DNA of 64,000 nucleotides from Pseudomonas fluorescens HK44 (GCF_000217955.3 NZ_AFOY02000010.1:186001-250000), one strand, 5' to 3'. Shown: positions 48,696-60,392, numbered from the stretch's first letter. Notes: generated from the sequence alone by a model not told the origin. Numbers and translations: made by a program.

Positions 48696-49040
48696 ATGCG
48701 ACACTTGGGCTTTGTAGATTTCAAGGACAGTGCTGTGCAGATTGATTTGAATACCCCGGACGGCTTGACGCTTGAGGCTGTGCGCCAGTTGCTGGCGTCT
48801 GCCAGCGACGATACGCATACCCAGTTACGGGTCACCCAGTCAGGTATTGCCTATATTTCTTCAGGTGTGGTCGGCGGAACGGATATCGACGGGCTGCTGT
48901 TTCGTCTTGAGACGTGGGCCAAGGGCTCCGGGTATGTAGGCATGGTTGCCGCCAGTGATGAGGTCTGGGTCATGCAGATATTCAACGCCTTGAAGCAGAA
49001 CTGGCCGAAGCCACCCTTTGATTACATCGATATCTACTGA
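48696..49040 (+). CDS. Hypothetical protein (114 aa)
   Basis: Starts at ATG 48696 behind GGAGGG; an in-frame GTG at 48654 lacks a ribosome site. Predicted soluble alpha/beta protein (MRHLGFVDFKDSAVQIDLNT, GTDIDGLLFRLETWAKGSGY, VWVMQIFNALKQNWPKPPFD). I do not recognise the family. Confidence 0.65.
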   Translation: MRHLGFVDFKDSAVQIDLNTPDGLTLEAVRQLLASASDDTHTQLRVTQSGIAYISSGVVGGTDIDGLLFRLETWAKGSGYVGMVAASDEVWVMQIFNALKQNWPKPPFDYIDIY

Positions 49041-49204
49041 GCCTGCTCATATTCAGTCACGATTGCGCACTGAACAGCAGGTGATAGCTCAGGCAAACTT
49101 GCGTGTTTGACGGCTTTGAAGGCGAGGGGATGGCACTGACCATGAAACCAAATGCCCAAACGACTGTCGCACGAATGCAGTTCAACTATTGAAAAGGAGG
49201 CGTC

Positions 49205-49519
49205 ATGCCTTGGAAGCTCGCGTCATTGGGTACTTTGCTGGCCGCCGTCATGTTGGCGGGTTGCAGCAGTACCTCCGAGTCGGCAAAAAGCCCTGTGGCG
49301 GCCGAGGCTGGTAGCGGCCGTTGTGAGGCAAAGGCTGCCGAATTCACCATTGGCCAAAAGGCTTCGCCAGAATTACTGGAGCAGGCCCGCACACGCTCCG
49401 GGTCGCAGACTGCACGAGTTCTCAGGCCGAACGACATGATCACTCTGGAATACCGTTCGGATCGTTTGAACCTCAACACCGACGCCAACCTGGTGATTGT
49501 CCGCGTCAACTGCGGCTAA
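49205..49519 (+). CDS. I78-family peptidase inhibitor lipoprotein
   Basis: 104 aa. Signal MPWKLASLGTLLAAVMLAGC with lipobox LAGC. The mature part matches Inhibitor I78: CEAKAAEFTIGQKASPELLE, ARTRSGSQTARVLRPNDMIT, YRSDRLNLNTDANLVIVRVN then CG. The family blocks serine proteases; as an envelope lipoprotein it may protect against external or periplasmic proteases. A GGAGG site precedes the ATG. Confidence 0.85.
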   Translation: MPWKLASLGTLLAAVMLAGCSSTSESAKSPVAAEAGSGRCEAKAAEFTIGQKASPELLEQARTRSGSQTARVLRPNDMITLEYRSDRLNLNTDANLVIVRVNCG

Positions 49520-49544
49520 TTGCTTCAGGCTTTTGTTTCGCCCA

Positions 49545-49577
49545 TAAAAAACCCCGCCACATGGACGGGGTTTTTTT
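49545..49577. terminator. Bidirectional terminator between the I78 gene and cspA
   Basis: AAAAAACCCCG-CCACATGGA-CGGGGTTTTTTT is symmetric, with A and T runs on the two sides, so it can serve both convergent genes. Confidence 0.88.
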
Positions 49578-49591
49578 AGTGCGCCAGGAAA

Positions 49592-49804
49592 TTACTCTGG
49601 GCGAACTTGTGCAGCTTGCATACCCTTTTGGCCTTTCTCAGCCACGAAGGAAACGGTTTGGCCTTCTTTCAGGCTTTTGAAACCGTCGCTTTCGATAGCT
49701 TTGAAGTGTACGAACAGGTCGTCACCGCCACCTTGAGGAGTGATGAAGCCGAAGCCTTTTTCATCGTTGAACCATTTAACGGTGCCGGTTTGGCGATTAG
49801 ACAT
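49592..49804 (-). CDS. cspA: Cold-shock protein (CspA family)
   Basis: 70-aa single cold-shock domain that binds single-stranded nucleic acid as an RNA chaperone. RNP-1 KGFGFI and RNP-2 LFVHF are intact ([36 protein letters not shown]). The start at 49804 gives the normal family N-terminus. A long upstream gap (49805-50097) fits the long regulatory leader usual for csp genes. Confidence 0.96.
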   Translation of the reverse strand: MSNRQTGTVKWFNDEKGFGFITPQGGGDDLFVHFKAIESDGFKSLKEGQTVSFVAEKGQKGMQAAQVRPE

Positions 49805-50097
49805 GGTGTATCTCCAAGAAACATATATTTTCAGTAGTGCTGTGCTGCTCAGGCCAACTGGGCACACCGGAGTATCATAGTCGAAATGTTCGATTTGGGA
49901 GCCCCCCGGACGTGCTGTTTGCCTTCGCATCGCCTTTTCTTTGTCGCTGTATATGGCTGGAAGCCCCGGTTTAAAAGGCCTGTAGCCAAATACACGCCCT
50001 GTAAAAAAAGCTGTAAAAGCTGCGTAATTTGTCTGAAATAGTGGCTTTTCAGCTGTTTTTTACTCGCCAGGGCCCGTGTTTTTAGCCCCGCAGCAGC

Positions 50098-50397
50098 TTA
50101 TTTCTTGACTCTGCATTCCTGAATGGCGTCCAGCGCCTTGGTTCGCAGTTCCGCACTCGGCTGTTTTGTCTTGCTCATCAGCTCGCTGATTTCGGCAGTC
50201 GTAAACTTCTCGTTCAGCTTGTCCGCACCACAGGCGCAATGCAATTCGGCGGACTTCTGGTCGACGCTCTGACTGGCGGCACCAACGCAATCCTTCATAT
50301 AGCTTTCGCGAACCCCGGCAGGCCAGGCAGCCTGCGCGCTCAGCGGGAGCAGCATGATCAGTGGGGAGGCAAGGGCGATAAGGCGGATAAGACGCAT
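50098..50397 (-). CDS. Exported hypothetical protein (99 aa)
   Basis: Signal peptide MRLIRLIALASPLIMLLPLS then AQA, followed by a small mature domain with four cysteines (DCVGAAS, LHCACGADKL, ECRVKK) that probably form disulfides or bind a metal. Family not recognised. It runs alone on the minus strand. Confidence 0.75.
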   Translation of the reverse strand: MRLIRLIALASPLIMLLPLSAQAAWPAGVRESYMKDCVGAASQSVDQKSAELHCACGADKLNEKFTTAEISELMSKTKQPSAELRTKALDAIQECRVKK

Positions 50398-50782
50398 AGC
50401 TGAAACTCCGTGAGGTCGATAATGTGTGGCGATTCTCAGCCTATTTGAGGTGGGCCGTACATCTCAAGTTCACTTTTTGATGCAAAAGCCCTGAATTCGG
50501 CGTTGGTCAAACAAGGTCGCGGCGACGACCGTTCATCTGTGCTAGGATCCAACGCTTGGGTATTTTCAGGCTCTGGACGATCTGTTCGCCAGTAGCGGCC
50601 AATACCCGAATAACCCTGATTTGATCTCCAGTCACTCTGGTTCGGTTTCCGGTTGGCCGCAAGGCTCCTGCCGCTGTAAGGCAGGCGTTCATTATTGAAT
50701 GGCCTGGACTGAATCGCGTACTGGCTGCTCATCCCAACCCACGTGACCTTTGGTAGGGGTCACCACTAGGAGAGGAGGCGCC
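50398..50782. other. 385-base gap upstream of thrS
   Basis: No convincing gene. A minus-strand open frame at 50436-50732 has unusual composition and no ribosome site. Near the thrS start lies a hairpin, GTGACC-loop-GGTCAC (50742-50763), in the thrS leader. Nothing else is seen. Confidence 0.6.
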
Positions 50783-52705
50783 ATGCCCACTATTACTCTT
50801 CCCGACGGCAGTCAACGTTCCTTCGATCATCCGGTTTCCGTAGCCGAGGTCGCCGCATCCATTGGTGCCGGTCTGGCCAAGGCCACCGTGGCCGGCAAGG
50901 TCAACGGCAAACTGGTTGACGCCAGCGATGTCATCGACAGCGACGCGACCCTGCAAATCATCACGCCCAAGGATGAAGAGGGGGTGGAGATCATTCGCCA
51001 CTCTTGCGCTCACCTGATTGGCCACGCGGTCAAGCAGCTGTACCCGACGGCGAAAATGGTGATCGGTCCGGTCATCGATGAAGGCTTCTATTACGACATC
51101 GCCTACGAGCGTCCTTTCACTCCGGACGACCTGGCGGCGATCGAGCAGCGCATGCACCTGCTGATCGAAAAAGATTACGACGTCATCAAGAAAGTCACTC
51201 CGCGTGCCGAAGTGATCGACGTGTTCACCAGCCGCGGCGAAGACTACAAGCTGCGCCTGGTCGAAGACATGCCGAACGAGCAGGCCATGGGCCTGTACTA
51301 TCACGAAGAATACGTCGACATGTGCCGCGGTCCGCACGTGCCGAACACCCGCTTCCTGAAATCCTTCAAACTGACCAAGCTGTCCGGCGCCTACTGGCGC
51401 GGCGATGCCAAAAACGAGCAATTGCAGCGCGTGTACGGCACCGCCTGGGCTGACAAGAAGCAACTGGCGGCTTACATCCAGCGTATCGAAGAAGCTGAAA
51501 AACGCGACCATCGCAAGATCGGCAAGCGTCTCGGCCTGTTCCATACCCAGGAAGAAGCACCGGGCATGGTTTTCTGGCATCCGAATGGCTGGACCCTGTA
51601 CCAGGTGCTCGAGCAGTACATGCGCCAGGTTCAGCGTGAAAACGGCTACCTGGAGATCAAGACCCCGCAAGTGGTTGACCGTAGCCTGTGGGAGAAATCC
51701 GGCCACTGGGCCAACTACGCCGAGAACATGTTCACCACGCAGTCGGAAAGCCGCGACTACGCGATCAAGCCAATGAACTGCCCTTGCCACGTGCAAGTGT
51801 TCAACCAGGGCCTGAAAAGCTACCGCGAACTGCCGATGCGTCTGGCCGAGTTCGGTGCCTGCCACCGTAACGAGCCGTCCGGTGCGCTGCACGGCATCAT
51901 GCGCGTGCGTGGGTTCACCCAGGACGATGCGCACATCTTCTGTACTGAAGAGCAGATGCAGGCCGAATCCGCTGCGTTCATCAAGCTGACCATGGATGTC
52001 TACGCCGATTTCGGCTTTACCGACGTCGAAATGAAACTGTCCACTCGTCCGGAAAAACGCGTCGGCTCCGATGAGTTGTGGGATCGCGCAGAATCCGCGC
52101 TGGCCTCAGCCCTAGATAGTGCGGGCCTGCCGTACGATCTGCAGCCAGGCGAGGGTGCTTTCTACGGTCCGAAGATCGAGTTCTCGCTAAAAGATTGCCT
52201 CGGTCGTGTCTGGCAATGTGGTACCTTGCAGCTCGATTTTAACCTGCCAATCCGTCTGGGAGCCGAATACGTCTCTGAAGACAACAGTCGCAAGCACCCG
52301 GTAATGTTGCACCGGGCGATCCTGGGTTCCTTCGAGCGTTTCGTCGGGATTCTGATCGAGCATTACGAGGGCGCGTTCCCTGCGTGGCTGGCTCCGACTC
52401 AGGCAGTGATCATGAATATCACTGATAAACAGGCAGATTTTGCCGCTGAAGTTGAAAAAACTCTCAATCAAAGCGGTTTTCGTGCCAAGTCTGACTTGAG
52501 AAATGAAAAGATCGGCTTTAAAATCCGCGAGCATACTTTGCTCAAGGTTCCCTATCTCTTGGTTATTGGAGATCGGGAAGTCGAGATGCAGACTGTCGCT
52601 GTGCGTACTCGTGAAGGTGCTGACCTGGGCTCGATGCCCGTCGCCCAGTTCGCTGAGTTCCTCGCGCAAGCGGTTTCCCGGCGTGGTCGCCCAGATTCGG
52701 AGTAA
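50783..52705 (+). CDS. thrS: Threonine--tRNA ligase
   Basis: Class II synthetase for tRNA-Thr with editing activity. 640 aa from ATG 50783, preceded by GGAGAGGAGG-like sequence. N-terminal TGS domain ([20 protein letters not shown]), editing domain with [14 protein letters not shown], then the class II core ([15 protein letters not shown] with the zinc Cys, motif 2 [15 protein letters not shown]) and the anticodon-binding C-terminus. infC overlaps its stop. Confidence 0.98.
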   Translation: MPTITLPDGSQRSFDHPVSVAEVAASIGAGLAKATVAGKVNGKLVDASDVIDSDATLQIITPKDEEGVEIIRHSCAHLIGHAVKQLYPTAKMVIGPVIDEGFYYDIAYERPFTPDDLAAIEQRMHLLIEKDYDVIKKVTPRAEVIDVFTSRGEDYKLRLVEDMPNEQAMGLYYHEEYVDMCRGPHVPNTRFLKSFKLTKLSGAYWRGDAKNEQLQRVYGTAWADKKQLAAYIQRIEEAEKRDHRKIGKRLGLFHTQEEAPGMVFWHPNGWTLYQVLEQYMRQVQRENGYLEIKTPQVVDRSLWEKSGHWANYAENMFTTQSESRDYAIKPMNCPCHVQVFNQGLKSYRELPMRLAEFGACHRNEPSGALHGIMRVRGFTQDDAHIFCTEEQMQAESAAFIKLTMDVYADFGFTDVEMKLSTRPEKRVGSDELWDRAESALASALDSAGLPYDLQPGEGAFYGPKIEFSLKDCLGRVWQCGTLQLDFNLPIRLGAEYVSEDNSRKHPVMLHRAILGSFERFVGILIEHYEGAFPAWLAPTQAVIMNITDKQADFAAEVEKTLNQSGFRAKSDLRNEKIGFKIREHTLLKVPYLLVIGDREVEMQTVAVRTREGADLGSMPVAQFAEFLAQAVSRRGRPDSE

Positions 52706-53256
52706 TTATTATTAAGCGTGAAATGAGACAAGATAAACGAGCTGCACCGAAAGCCCCGATCAACGAGAATATCTCGGCACGCGAGGTTCGGTTAATTGGC
52801 GCTGACGGCGAGCAGATTGGCATCGTCTCGATTGATGAAGCGCTTCGTATTGCTGAAGAAGCCAAGCTTGATCTGGTAGAAATCTCCGCAGACGCAGTCC
52901 CACCGGTTTGCCGTGTGATGGACTACGGCAAATCGATCTTCGAAAAGAAGAAGCAGATTGCTGCGGCGAAGAAAAACCAGAAGCAGATTCAGGTTAAAGA
53001 AATCAAGTTTCGTCCAGGGACGGAGGAAGGGGATTACCAGGTAAAACTGCGCAACCTGGTACGTTTCCTGAGTGACGGGGACAGGGCCAAGGTATCCTTG
53101 CGATTCCGCGGCCGTGAGATGGCCCACCAGGAACTGGGGATGGAACTCCTCAAGCGGGTTGAAGGTGACCTGCTCGAGTACGGTTCTGTCGAACAGCATC
53201 CTAAGATGGAAGGACGCCAGCTGATCATGGTCATCGCCCCGAAAAAGAAGAAGTAA
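52705..53256 (+). CDS. infC: Translation initiation factor IF-3
   Basis: Binds the 30S subunit and checks start-codon pairing. 183 aa if begun at ATT 52705. Three in-frame ATT codons stand in a row (52705, 52708, 52711), followed by KREM; an ATG at 52723 would remove the conserved start. The non-standard AUU start is the known basis of IF-3 autoregulation. The GGAG site at 52699-52702 best suits the second or third ATT. Core: [20 protein letters not shown] and [17 protein letters not shown]. Confidence 0.95.
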   Translation: MIIKREMRQDKRAAPKAPINENISAREVRLIGADGEQIGIVSIDEALRIAEEAKLDLVEISADAVPPVCRVMDYGKSIFEKKKQIAAAKKNQKQIQVKEIKFRPGTEEGDYQVKLRNLVRFLSDGDRAKVSLRFRGREMAHQELGMELLKRVEGDLLEYGSVEQHPKMEGRQLIMVIAPKKKK

Positions 53257-53316
53257 TCAACAGGGCACGGCAGGCCTTGCGATTATGTTTATCAACTGAA
53301 TGCGGAGTATCCGAAC

Positions 53317-53511
53317 ATGCCAAAGATGAAAACTAAAAGTGGTGCTGCTAAGCGGTTTCTGAAAACTGCTAACGGTATCAAGCACAAGCACGCTTTCAAG
53401 AGCCACATCCTGACCAAAATGTCGACCAAGCGTAAGCGTCAACTGCGCGGTAGCAGCTTGCTGCATCCGTCTGACGTGGCAAAAGTCGAGCGCATGCTGC
53501 GCCTTCGTTAA
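53317..53511 (+). CDS. rpmI: 50S ribosomal protein L35
   Basis: 64 aa, [20 protein letters not shown] and [20 protein letters not shown], a normal L35. It lies between infC and rplT in the conserved operon. In enterobacteria L20 represses this region; the same may hold here. Confidence 0.98.
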   Translation: MPKMKTKSGAAKRFLKTANGIKHKHAFKSHILTKMSTKRKRQLRGSSLLHPSDVAKVERMLRLR

Positions 53512-53540
53512 TTTTTGGTTAAGAATAGAGGAAGTAACTC

Positions 53541-53897
53541 ATGGCTCGTGTAAAGCGTGGCGTCATTGCCCGTAAACGTCACAAAAAAATTCTGAAACTT
53601 GCTAAAGGCTACTACGGCGCTCGTTCGCGCGTATTCCGTGTTGCCAAGCAAGCGGTAATCAAGGCAGGCCAATACGCCTACCGTGACCGTCGTCAGAAAA
53701 AACGTCAGTTCCGCGCTCTGTGGATCGCTCGTATCAACGCTGGTGCACGTATCAACGGCCTGTCCTACAGCCGTTTCATCGCCGGCCTGAAAAAAGCGTC
53801 CATCGAGATCGACCGTAAGGTTCTGGCTGATCTGGCAGTGAACGAAAAAGCGGCGTTTGCTGCGATTGTCGAGAAAGCTAAAGCCACCTTGGCTTAA
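53541..53897 (+). CDS. rplT: 50S ribosomal protein L20
   Basis: 118 aa, [20 protein letters not shown] with the long basic N-terminal helix and the globular C-terminus ([20 protein letters not shown]). Binds 23S rRNA early in assembly. A strong terminator follows before pheS. Confidence 0.98.
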   Translation: MARVKRGVIARKRHKKILKLAKGYYGARSRVFRVAKQAVIKAGQYAYRDRRQKKRQFRALWIARINAGARINGLSYSRFIAGLKKASIEIDRKVLADLAVNEKAAFAAIVEKAKATLA

Positions 53898-53953
53898 GTA
53901 CCCCCGACAGTCACCCGGGCTCACCTCCGTGGGCTCAGGTGTTAAACGTCATA

Positions 53954-55023
<1,070 letters not shown>

Positions 55024-55049
55024 TCGTAACGAATTCTTAGGAGAGCAGG

Positions 55050-57428
55050 ATGAAATTCAGTGAACAATGGCTGCGCGGCTGGGTAAGCCCGCAGGTAAGT
55101 CGCGACGAGCTGGTTGCTCGTCTGTCGATGGCCGGTCTTGAGGTCGATAGCGTAACGCCGGCCGCCGGTGAATTCAGTGGCGTGGTGGTGGGCGAGGTGC
55201 TGAGCACCGAGCAGCACCCGGACGCCGACAAGCTGCGCGTTTGCCAGGTCAGCAATGGCGCGGAGACCTTCCAGGTAGTTTGCGGCGCGCCAAACGTGCG
55301 CCCGGGCCTGAAGATCCCGTTCGCCATGATCGGTGCCGAACTGCCAGGCGACTTCAAAATCAAGAAAGCCAAGCTGCGTGGCGTTGAGTCCAACGGCATG
55401 CTGTGCTCGCAAGCCGAACTGCAAATCGGTGAAGGTAACGACGGCCTGATGGAGTTGCCGGTCGATGCGCCGGTCGGTCAGGATATTCGTGAGTACCTGA
55501 GCCTGGACGACGCCAGCATCGAGGTCGACCTGACCCCGAACCGCGGCGACTGCCTGTCCCTGGCCGGTCTGGCCCGTGAAGTCGGTGCCCTCTACGCTGC
55601 CGAAGTCACGCGCCCGGTCGTTGCCAGTGTTCCAGCTGTGCATGATGAAGTGCGTTCGATCGAGGTTCTGGCACCCGCCGCTTGCCCGCGTTACCTGGGC
55701 CGCGTGATCCGTAATGTCGACCTGTCCAGGCCTACGCCGCTGTGGATGGTCGAGCGTCTGCGTCGCGCTGACGTGCGCAGCATCGACGCTGCCGTCGACA
55801 TCACCAACTACGTGATGCTGGAACTGGGTCAACCGCTGCACGCTTTCGATCTCGCCGAAATCAATGGTGGCATCCGCGTGCGCATGGCCGAAGAAGGCGA
55901 GAAGCTGGTGCTGCTCGACGGTCAGGAAGTCAGCCTGCGTAGCGATACGCTGGTGATTGCCGACCACTCCCGCGCCCTGGCGATTGCCGGTGTGATGGGT
56001 GGCGAGCACAGCGGTGTATCCGCAACCACTCGCGATGTCTTCCTGGAAAGCGCGTTCTTCGATCAGATTGCCGTCGCTGGCAAGGCTCGTTCCTACGGCC
56101 TGCACACCGACGCCTCGCACCGCTACGAGCGCGGCGTGGACTGGCAACTGGCCCGTGAAGCCATGGAGCGAGCCACTGGCCTGCTGCTGGAAATCACCGG
56201 CGGCGAAGCTGGCTCGATTATCGAAACCGTCAGCGAGCAGCACCTGCCGTCGATTGCTCCGGTCACTCTGCGTGCCCAGCGCATCACCCAGATGCTGGGT
56301 ATGGAAATGGATTCAGCCGAAGTCGAGCGTCTTCTCAGTGCCTTGGGTCTGAAGATTTCCGCGGATGGGGCAGGGCAGTGGCGCGTAGACGTGCCAAGCC
56401 ATCGCTTCGATATCAGCCTGGAAGTCGACCTGATCGAAGAGCTGGCCCGTCTGTACGGTTACAACCGTCTGCCGGTTCGCTACCCGCAAGCCCGTCTGGC
56501 ACCGCAAGCCAAGGCTGAAGCGCGTAGCGATCTGCCTGAGCTGCGCCGCCTGTTGGTGGCTCGTGGTTATCAGGAAGCGATCACCTACAGCTTCATCGAT
56601 CCGAAGCAGTTCGAACTGTTCAACCCAGGCGTCGAGCCTCTATTGCTGGCCAACCCGATCTCCAACGACATGGCCGCCATGCGTTCGTCCCTGTGGCCGG
56701 GTCTGGTCAAGGCGCTTCAGCACAACCTGAACCGCCAACAAGACCGCGTCCGTCTGTTCGAAAGCGGTCTGCGCTTCGTCGGTCAGCTGGAAGGCCTGAA
56801 GCAAGAGCCGATGCTGGCCGGTGTGGTCTGCGGTGGCCGTCTGCCGGAAGGCTGGGCTCAGGGTCGCGATACCGTGGACTTCTTCGACGTCAAAGCCGAC
56901 GTGGAAGCGGTGCTCGGCTTTGCCGGTGCACTGGATTCGTTCACATTTGTACCAGGCAAACACCCTGCGTTGCACCCGGGTCAAACCGCGCGCATCGAGC
57001 GTGAAGGTCGCGTAGTCGGTTACATCGGCGCTATCCATCCTGAATTGTCGAAAACCCTCGGTCTCGACCGTCCAGTCTTCGTTTTCGAGCTGGTGCTGGC
57101 CGAAGTGGCATTGGGCAAAATGCCTGAATTCAGCGAGTTGTCGCGCTTTCCTGAAGTGCGTCGTGACCTTGCGCTGTTGGCGGACAAAGACGTTGCAGCC
57201 AGTGCCGTACTGGACGTAATCCGTGAAAATGCAGGCGAATGGCTGACGGACCTCAGGCTATTTGACGTGTATCAGGGTAAAGGTATTGATCCGCATAGAA
57301 AAAGCCTTGCAGTTGGCTTGACCTGGCAGCATCCATCGCGCACTCTTAATGACGATGAGGTGAATACCACGACGCAAAACATCCTCACCTCGCTCGAACA
57401 AAGGTTGAACGCCACGTTAAGGAAGTGA
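55050..57428 (+). CDS. pheT: Phenylalanine--tRNA ligase, beta subunit
   Basis: 792-aa structural and editing subunit. Domains: N-terminal tRNA-binding OB fold (GVVVGEVLSTEQHPDADKLR), B3/B4 editing domain, B5 domain, class II-like core and the C-terminal ferredoxin-like anticodon-binding domain (FPEVRRDLALLADKDV). Full length. ihfA follows after 3 bases. Confidence 0.98.
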   Translation: MKFSEQWLRGWVSPQVSRDELVARLSMAGLEVDSVTPAAGEFSGVVVGEVLSTEQHPDADKLRVCQVSNGAETFQVVCGAPNVRPGLKIPFAMIGAELPGDFKIKKAKLRGVESNGMLCSQAELQIGEGNDGLMELPVDAPVGQDIREYLSLDDASIEVDLTPNRGDCLSLAGLAREVGALYAAEVTRPVVASVPAVHDEVRSIEVLAPAACPRYLGRVIRNVDLSRPTPLWMVERLRRADVRSIDAAVDITNYVMLELGQPLHAFDLAEINGGIRVRMAEEGEKLVLLDGQEVSLRSDTLVIADHSRALAIAGVMGGEHSGVSATTRDVFLESAFFDQIAVAGKARSYGLHTDASHRYERGVDWQLAREAMERATGLLLEITGGEAGSIIETVSEQHLPSIAPVTLRAQRITQMLGMEMDSAEVERLLSALGLKISADGAGQWRVDVPSHRFDISLEVDLIEELARLYGYNRLPVRYPQARLAPQAKAEARSDLPELRRLLVARGYQEAITYSFIDPKQFELFNPGVEPLLLANPISNDMAAMRSSLWPGLVKALQHNLNRQQDRVRLFESGLRFVGQLEGLKQEPMLAGVVCGGRLPEGWAQGRDTVDFFDVKADVEAVLGFAGALDSFTFVPGKHPALHPGQTARIEREGRVVGYIGAIHPELSKTLGLDRPVFVFELVLAEVALGKMPEFSELSRFPEVRRDLALLADKDVAASAVLDVIRENAGEWLTDLRLFDVYQGKGIDPHRKSLAVGLTWQHPSRTLNDDEVNTTTQNILTSLEQRLNATLRK

Positions 57429-57431
57429 CGT

Positions 57432-57734
57432 ATGGGGGCTTTGACGAAAGCTGAGATGGCGGAACGTCTGTATGAAGAGCTGGGCCTGAACAAGCGGGAG
57501 GCCAAGGAATTGGTCGAACTGTTCTTTGAAGAAATCAGGCACGCTCTTGAAGACAACGAACAGGTGAAGTTGTCCGGTTTCGGCAACTTCGACCTTCGTG
57601 ACAAACGCCAGCGGCCTGGCCGCAATCCGAAAACGGGAGAAGAAATCCCGATCACGGCTCGCCGTGTGGTCACCTTTCGTCCAGGGCAGAAGTTGAAGGC
57701 CCGAGTTGAGGCTTATGCTGGAACCAAGTCATAA
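57432..57734 (+). CDS. ihfA: Integration host factor, alpha subunit
   Basis: 100-aa DNA-bending protein, [20 protein letters not shown] with the beta-arm [20 protein letters not shown] that inserts a proline in the minor groove. Forms a heterodimer with IhfB. Its end overlaps the MerR-like gene. Confidence 0.98.
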   Translation: MGALTKAEMAERLYEELGLNKREAKELVELFFEEIRHALEDNEQVKLSGFGNFDLRDKRQRPGRNPKTGEEIPITARRVVTFRPGQKLKARVEAYAGTKS

Positions 57735-58071
57735 CGACGAGCTTCCCGTCATCCCAGGCAAACGCTACTTCACCATTGGTGAAGTCAGCGAGCTTTGTGC
57801 GGTAAAACCGCACGTGCTGCGCTACTGGGAGCAGGAGTTTCCTCAACTCAACCCCGTCAAGCGCCGCGGAAACCGCCGGTACTATCAGCGCCAGGATGTG
57901 CTGATGATCCGGCAGATCCGTGCGTTGCTCTACGATCAGGGGTTCACCATCGGCGGAGCGCGCCTGCGCCTTTCCGGCGATGAAGCCAAAGACGACACCA
58001 CCCAATACAAGCAAATGATCCGCCAGATGATCGCCGAACTCGAAGATGTTCTGGTGGTACTCAAGAAATAA
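57715..58071 (+). CDS. MerR-family transcriptional regulator
   Basis: 118 aa with a MerR HTH near the N-terminus ([40 protein letters not shown]) and a short C-terminal dimerisation helix, without an effector domain. It overlaps ihfA by 20 bases and is conserved after ihfA in pseudomonads. Target unknown. The ATG at 57715 is preferred over a TTG at 57706. Confidence 0.93.
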   Translation: MLEPSHNDELPVIPGKRYFTIGEVSELCAVKPHVLRYWEQEFPQLNPVKRRGNRRYYQRQDVLMIRQIRALLYDQGFTIGGARLRLSGDEAKDDTTQYKQMIRQMIAELEDVLVVLKK

Positions 58072-58160
58072 ATTCCTGCTTTTAAATACTTCCAGTTTTC
58101 AAAAGCTTGCGATATATTCTTGAGGGTTCCTCGAGATGAGGAACGGGTTTCACGCCTAGT

Positions 58161-58237
58161 CGGGGCGTAGCGCAGTCCGGTAGCGCACTAGCATGGGGTG
58201 CTAGGGGTCGAGTGTTCGAATCACTCCGTCCCGACCA
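58161..58237 (+). tRNA. tRNA-Pro(GGG)
   Basis: 77 nt with CCA. Acceptor CGGGGCG pairs with CGTCCCG. The loop ATGGGGT between CTAGC and GCTAG gives anticodon GGG. A perfect 7-base hairpin (GTTCCTC-GAGAT-GAGGAAC, 58126-58144) lies in its 5' leader. A variable region begins right after it, which suits use of the tRNA 3' end as an integration site. No second copy of the 3' end was found in the window. Confidence 0.98.
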
Positions 58238-58253
58238 TATTTTTCAATGACTT

Positions 58254-58281
58254 AGCCCGATCTGAAAAGGTTGGGCTTTTT
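58254..58281 (+). terminator. Terminator after tRNA-Pro
   Basis: AGCCC, an imperfect inner stem, and GGGCT followed by five T. Confidence 0.75.
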
Positions 58282-58688
58282 CATATCTGCGATTTTTGTT
58301 TTATGGTGTGAGTTCACGCCGCTTTTGGCCCTTTTTCGCGCTGCCATTGGCACCAATCCTGTCTGATATTTCTCTTCCTTTCTCAGCTTTTTCGCATGTC
58401 AGATAGCCTTGCCAAACGCCCTGTTTCCGGGCGATTAGGGCGTTTTTCCTCACCCGCTCCGCGGCGCTAAACCCTGGAAGCTCAGTTCCGATTCTTCGTT
58501 CTTAAAGGTCACCATCCCAAATCAGCGAAACCGGCTGTACGTCACGCGGGCCGTGCCTTTGAAGACAAACGGAAGCAGCGAAAGCCGGACTTCCGATTGT
58601 GCGCTAGGGAAACGGAACAGAGCGCGGGGAGGGCGCATCTATTCGAATTGATTGCTGACGGGCTGTGGGCCTTCTGAAGACCCGTTGA
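58282..58688. other. Degenerate region between tRNA-Pro and the helicase fragment
   Basis: Contains an orphan terminator (58415-58447). A stretch of about 60 open codons ends with HLFELIADGLWAF just before the helicase frame opens, but it has no start codon or recognised domain. It may be the rubble of the helicase's lost 5' half or of another inserted gene. Confidence 0.5.
58415..58447 (+). terminator. Orphan terminator downstream of tRNA-Pro
   Basis: AACGCCCT-loop-AGGGCGTT and a T run. No gene upstream needs it apart from tRNA-Pro, which has its own, so it may mark the end of a deleted gene. Confidence 0.6.
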
Positions 58689-60338
58689 TTACAAGGCCCA
58701 GGGGAGGATATCGAGAGCCTGGCTGGGCTGACACGCACGACACAGCCACCCGTACCGGAAAAGCGCTCATTCCTTTATCAATACCGCTTCCCCGAGCAGG
58801 AGACCAAGCTGCGTATCGGGTCGCAGGGAATGGTGGTCGAAACACTGAGCGCGATTACTCTGCATGAATTGGACATGGAAAACCGATTGGCGACCTTTAA
58901 GGCCACTGCCGAGCGGCAACCTCCCGAAGACTTTGATATGGGACCCGGTGGGCCAATTAATACTAAGGTTCTCCGCGAAGCATTATTCCGCTACGCCGAT
59001 GCGGTTCTGGCAGGTGGTGGGCATTTTCAAGCGGTGGAAGACTTTTTGTTTCGTCGCTCACCCAGAGTGATTGGCTTGGAAGCCGGGACGGCTCTTCTTG
59101 CGGCTGAACTGGATCCTCTCGATGCAGTCAAGCAGGTGGTGCGTAACCTCAACCATAGCGTGCTGTTCATTCAGGGGCCTCCAGGTGCTGGTAAAACGTA
59201 TACGGGGTCTCACCTGATAGTTGATCTGCTGCAAGCTGGTAAGCGCGTCGGGATTACCTCTAACTCTCATCACGCGATCAACAACTTGCTTGCAGCTATA
59301 GAAACCTGTGCTGAGGCATCTGGTTTCAACTTCGTCGGTTTGAAAAAGTCCACTCACGGGGCTGAGGAGAGTCGTTTTGCCGGGCGCTGCATCACGTCCC
59401 AAGATGACAACCCCAAATTGTTGGCCGCATGGAACTCGGGAGCACGCCTTGTCGCCGGTACTGCTTGGCTGTTCGCGGATGAAGCATTTAGTGAAGCGTT
59501 GGACTACCTGTTCATTGACGAAGCTGGGCAGGTCAGTGTGGCCAACCTCGTGGCGATGGGGATGTCAGCCCGCAGTTTGGTGCTGATGGGCGATCAGATG
59601 CAATTATCGCAGCCGATTAAGGGCGTGCACCCAGGGCGCTCAGGAGATTCGATTCTGGATTATCTGCTTGATGGCGTGGCCACGATTCCCATGGATCGCG
59701 GGGTATTCCTGGCGCAGACATGGCGTATGCACCCGGAGGTGTGTTCCTTTATTTCTGACGCGGTGTACGACGGACAATTAATATCGGCCCCGGGAACCGA
59801 GCGACAAGTACTGGTGCTGGATGGCGAGCGTCCAGAGATACCCGATTGCGGGCTGTATTTTTGTGCGGTGGAGCACGACGCCAATAGCCAAAGCTCAGAG
59901 GAGGAAGCCGCTGTCGTCCGCGACCTCTACAGTTATTTCCTGGAGCAAACTTTTGTAGATAAGGACGGCGAGGTGCATCGGGTCGACGTGGACAATATAT
60001 TGGTTGTCGCACCCTATAACCTTCAGGTGCAATTGCTCAAACGGGAGCTGCCGGCAGGCGCCCGAGTCGGGACGGTGGACAAGTTTCAGGGGCAAGAGGC
60101 CGAAATTGTGATTGTTTCGATGGCCACTTCGAATGAAGACTATTTACCTCGGGATATTGGTTTCCTCTACTCGAAAAACCGCTTGAATGTAGCGGTCAGT
60201 CGAGCCAAAACCTTGGCCTGTGTGATTGCCAGTCCAGCCTTGACGGCTATCCGCTGCAAGACACCGGAGGAGATGTCGCTGGTGAATACACTTTGTAAGG
60301 TGGTTAAGAGTGGATCAATGACGCGCCACAGCGTGTAG
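58689..60338 (+). pseudogene. Superfamily 1 helicase, 3' part of a TM0106-type RecB-nuclease/helicase gene
   Basis: The frame is open from a stop at 58686-58688; the first usable start is ATG 58830, giving 502 aa. Helicase motifs are complete: Walker A GPPGAGKTYTG, DEXQ box FIDEAGQ, LMGDQMQLSQP, QTWRMHPEV, VDKFQGQEAEIV and NVAVSRAKTLACV. Before the ATG the same frame encodes family-like sequence (FLYQYRFPEQETKLRIGSQG), so the protein originally began far upstream. Relatives are about twice as long, with an N-terminal RecB-like nuclease absent here. It is probably a 5'-truncated remnant, though a shorter helicase could still be made. Confidence 0.75.
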
Positions 60339-60392
60339 GGCTGACGGTGCGCCGCTCCAATGGGCGGCGCAGCTTTGCATCGAGAAGTACTC

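Noticed and set aside
50436..50732. A 98-codon minus-strand frame before thrS
   Set aside because: Skewed composition and no ribosome site; overlapped by another equally long frame. Treated as non-coding.
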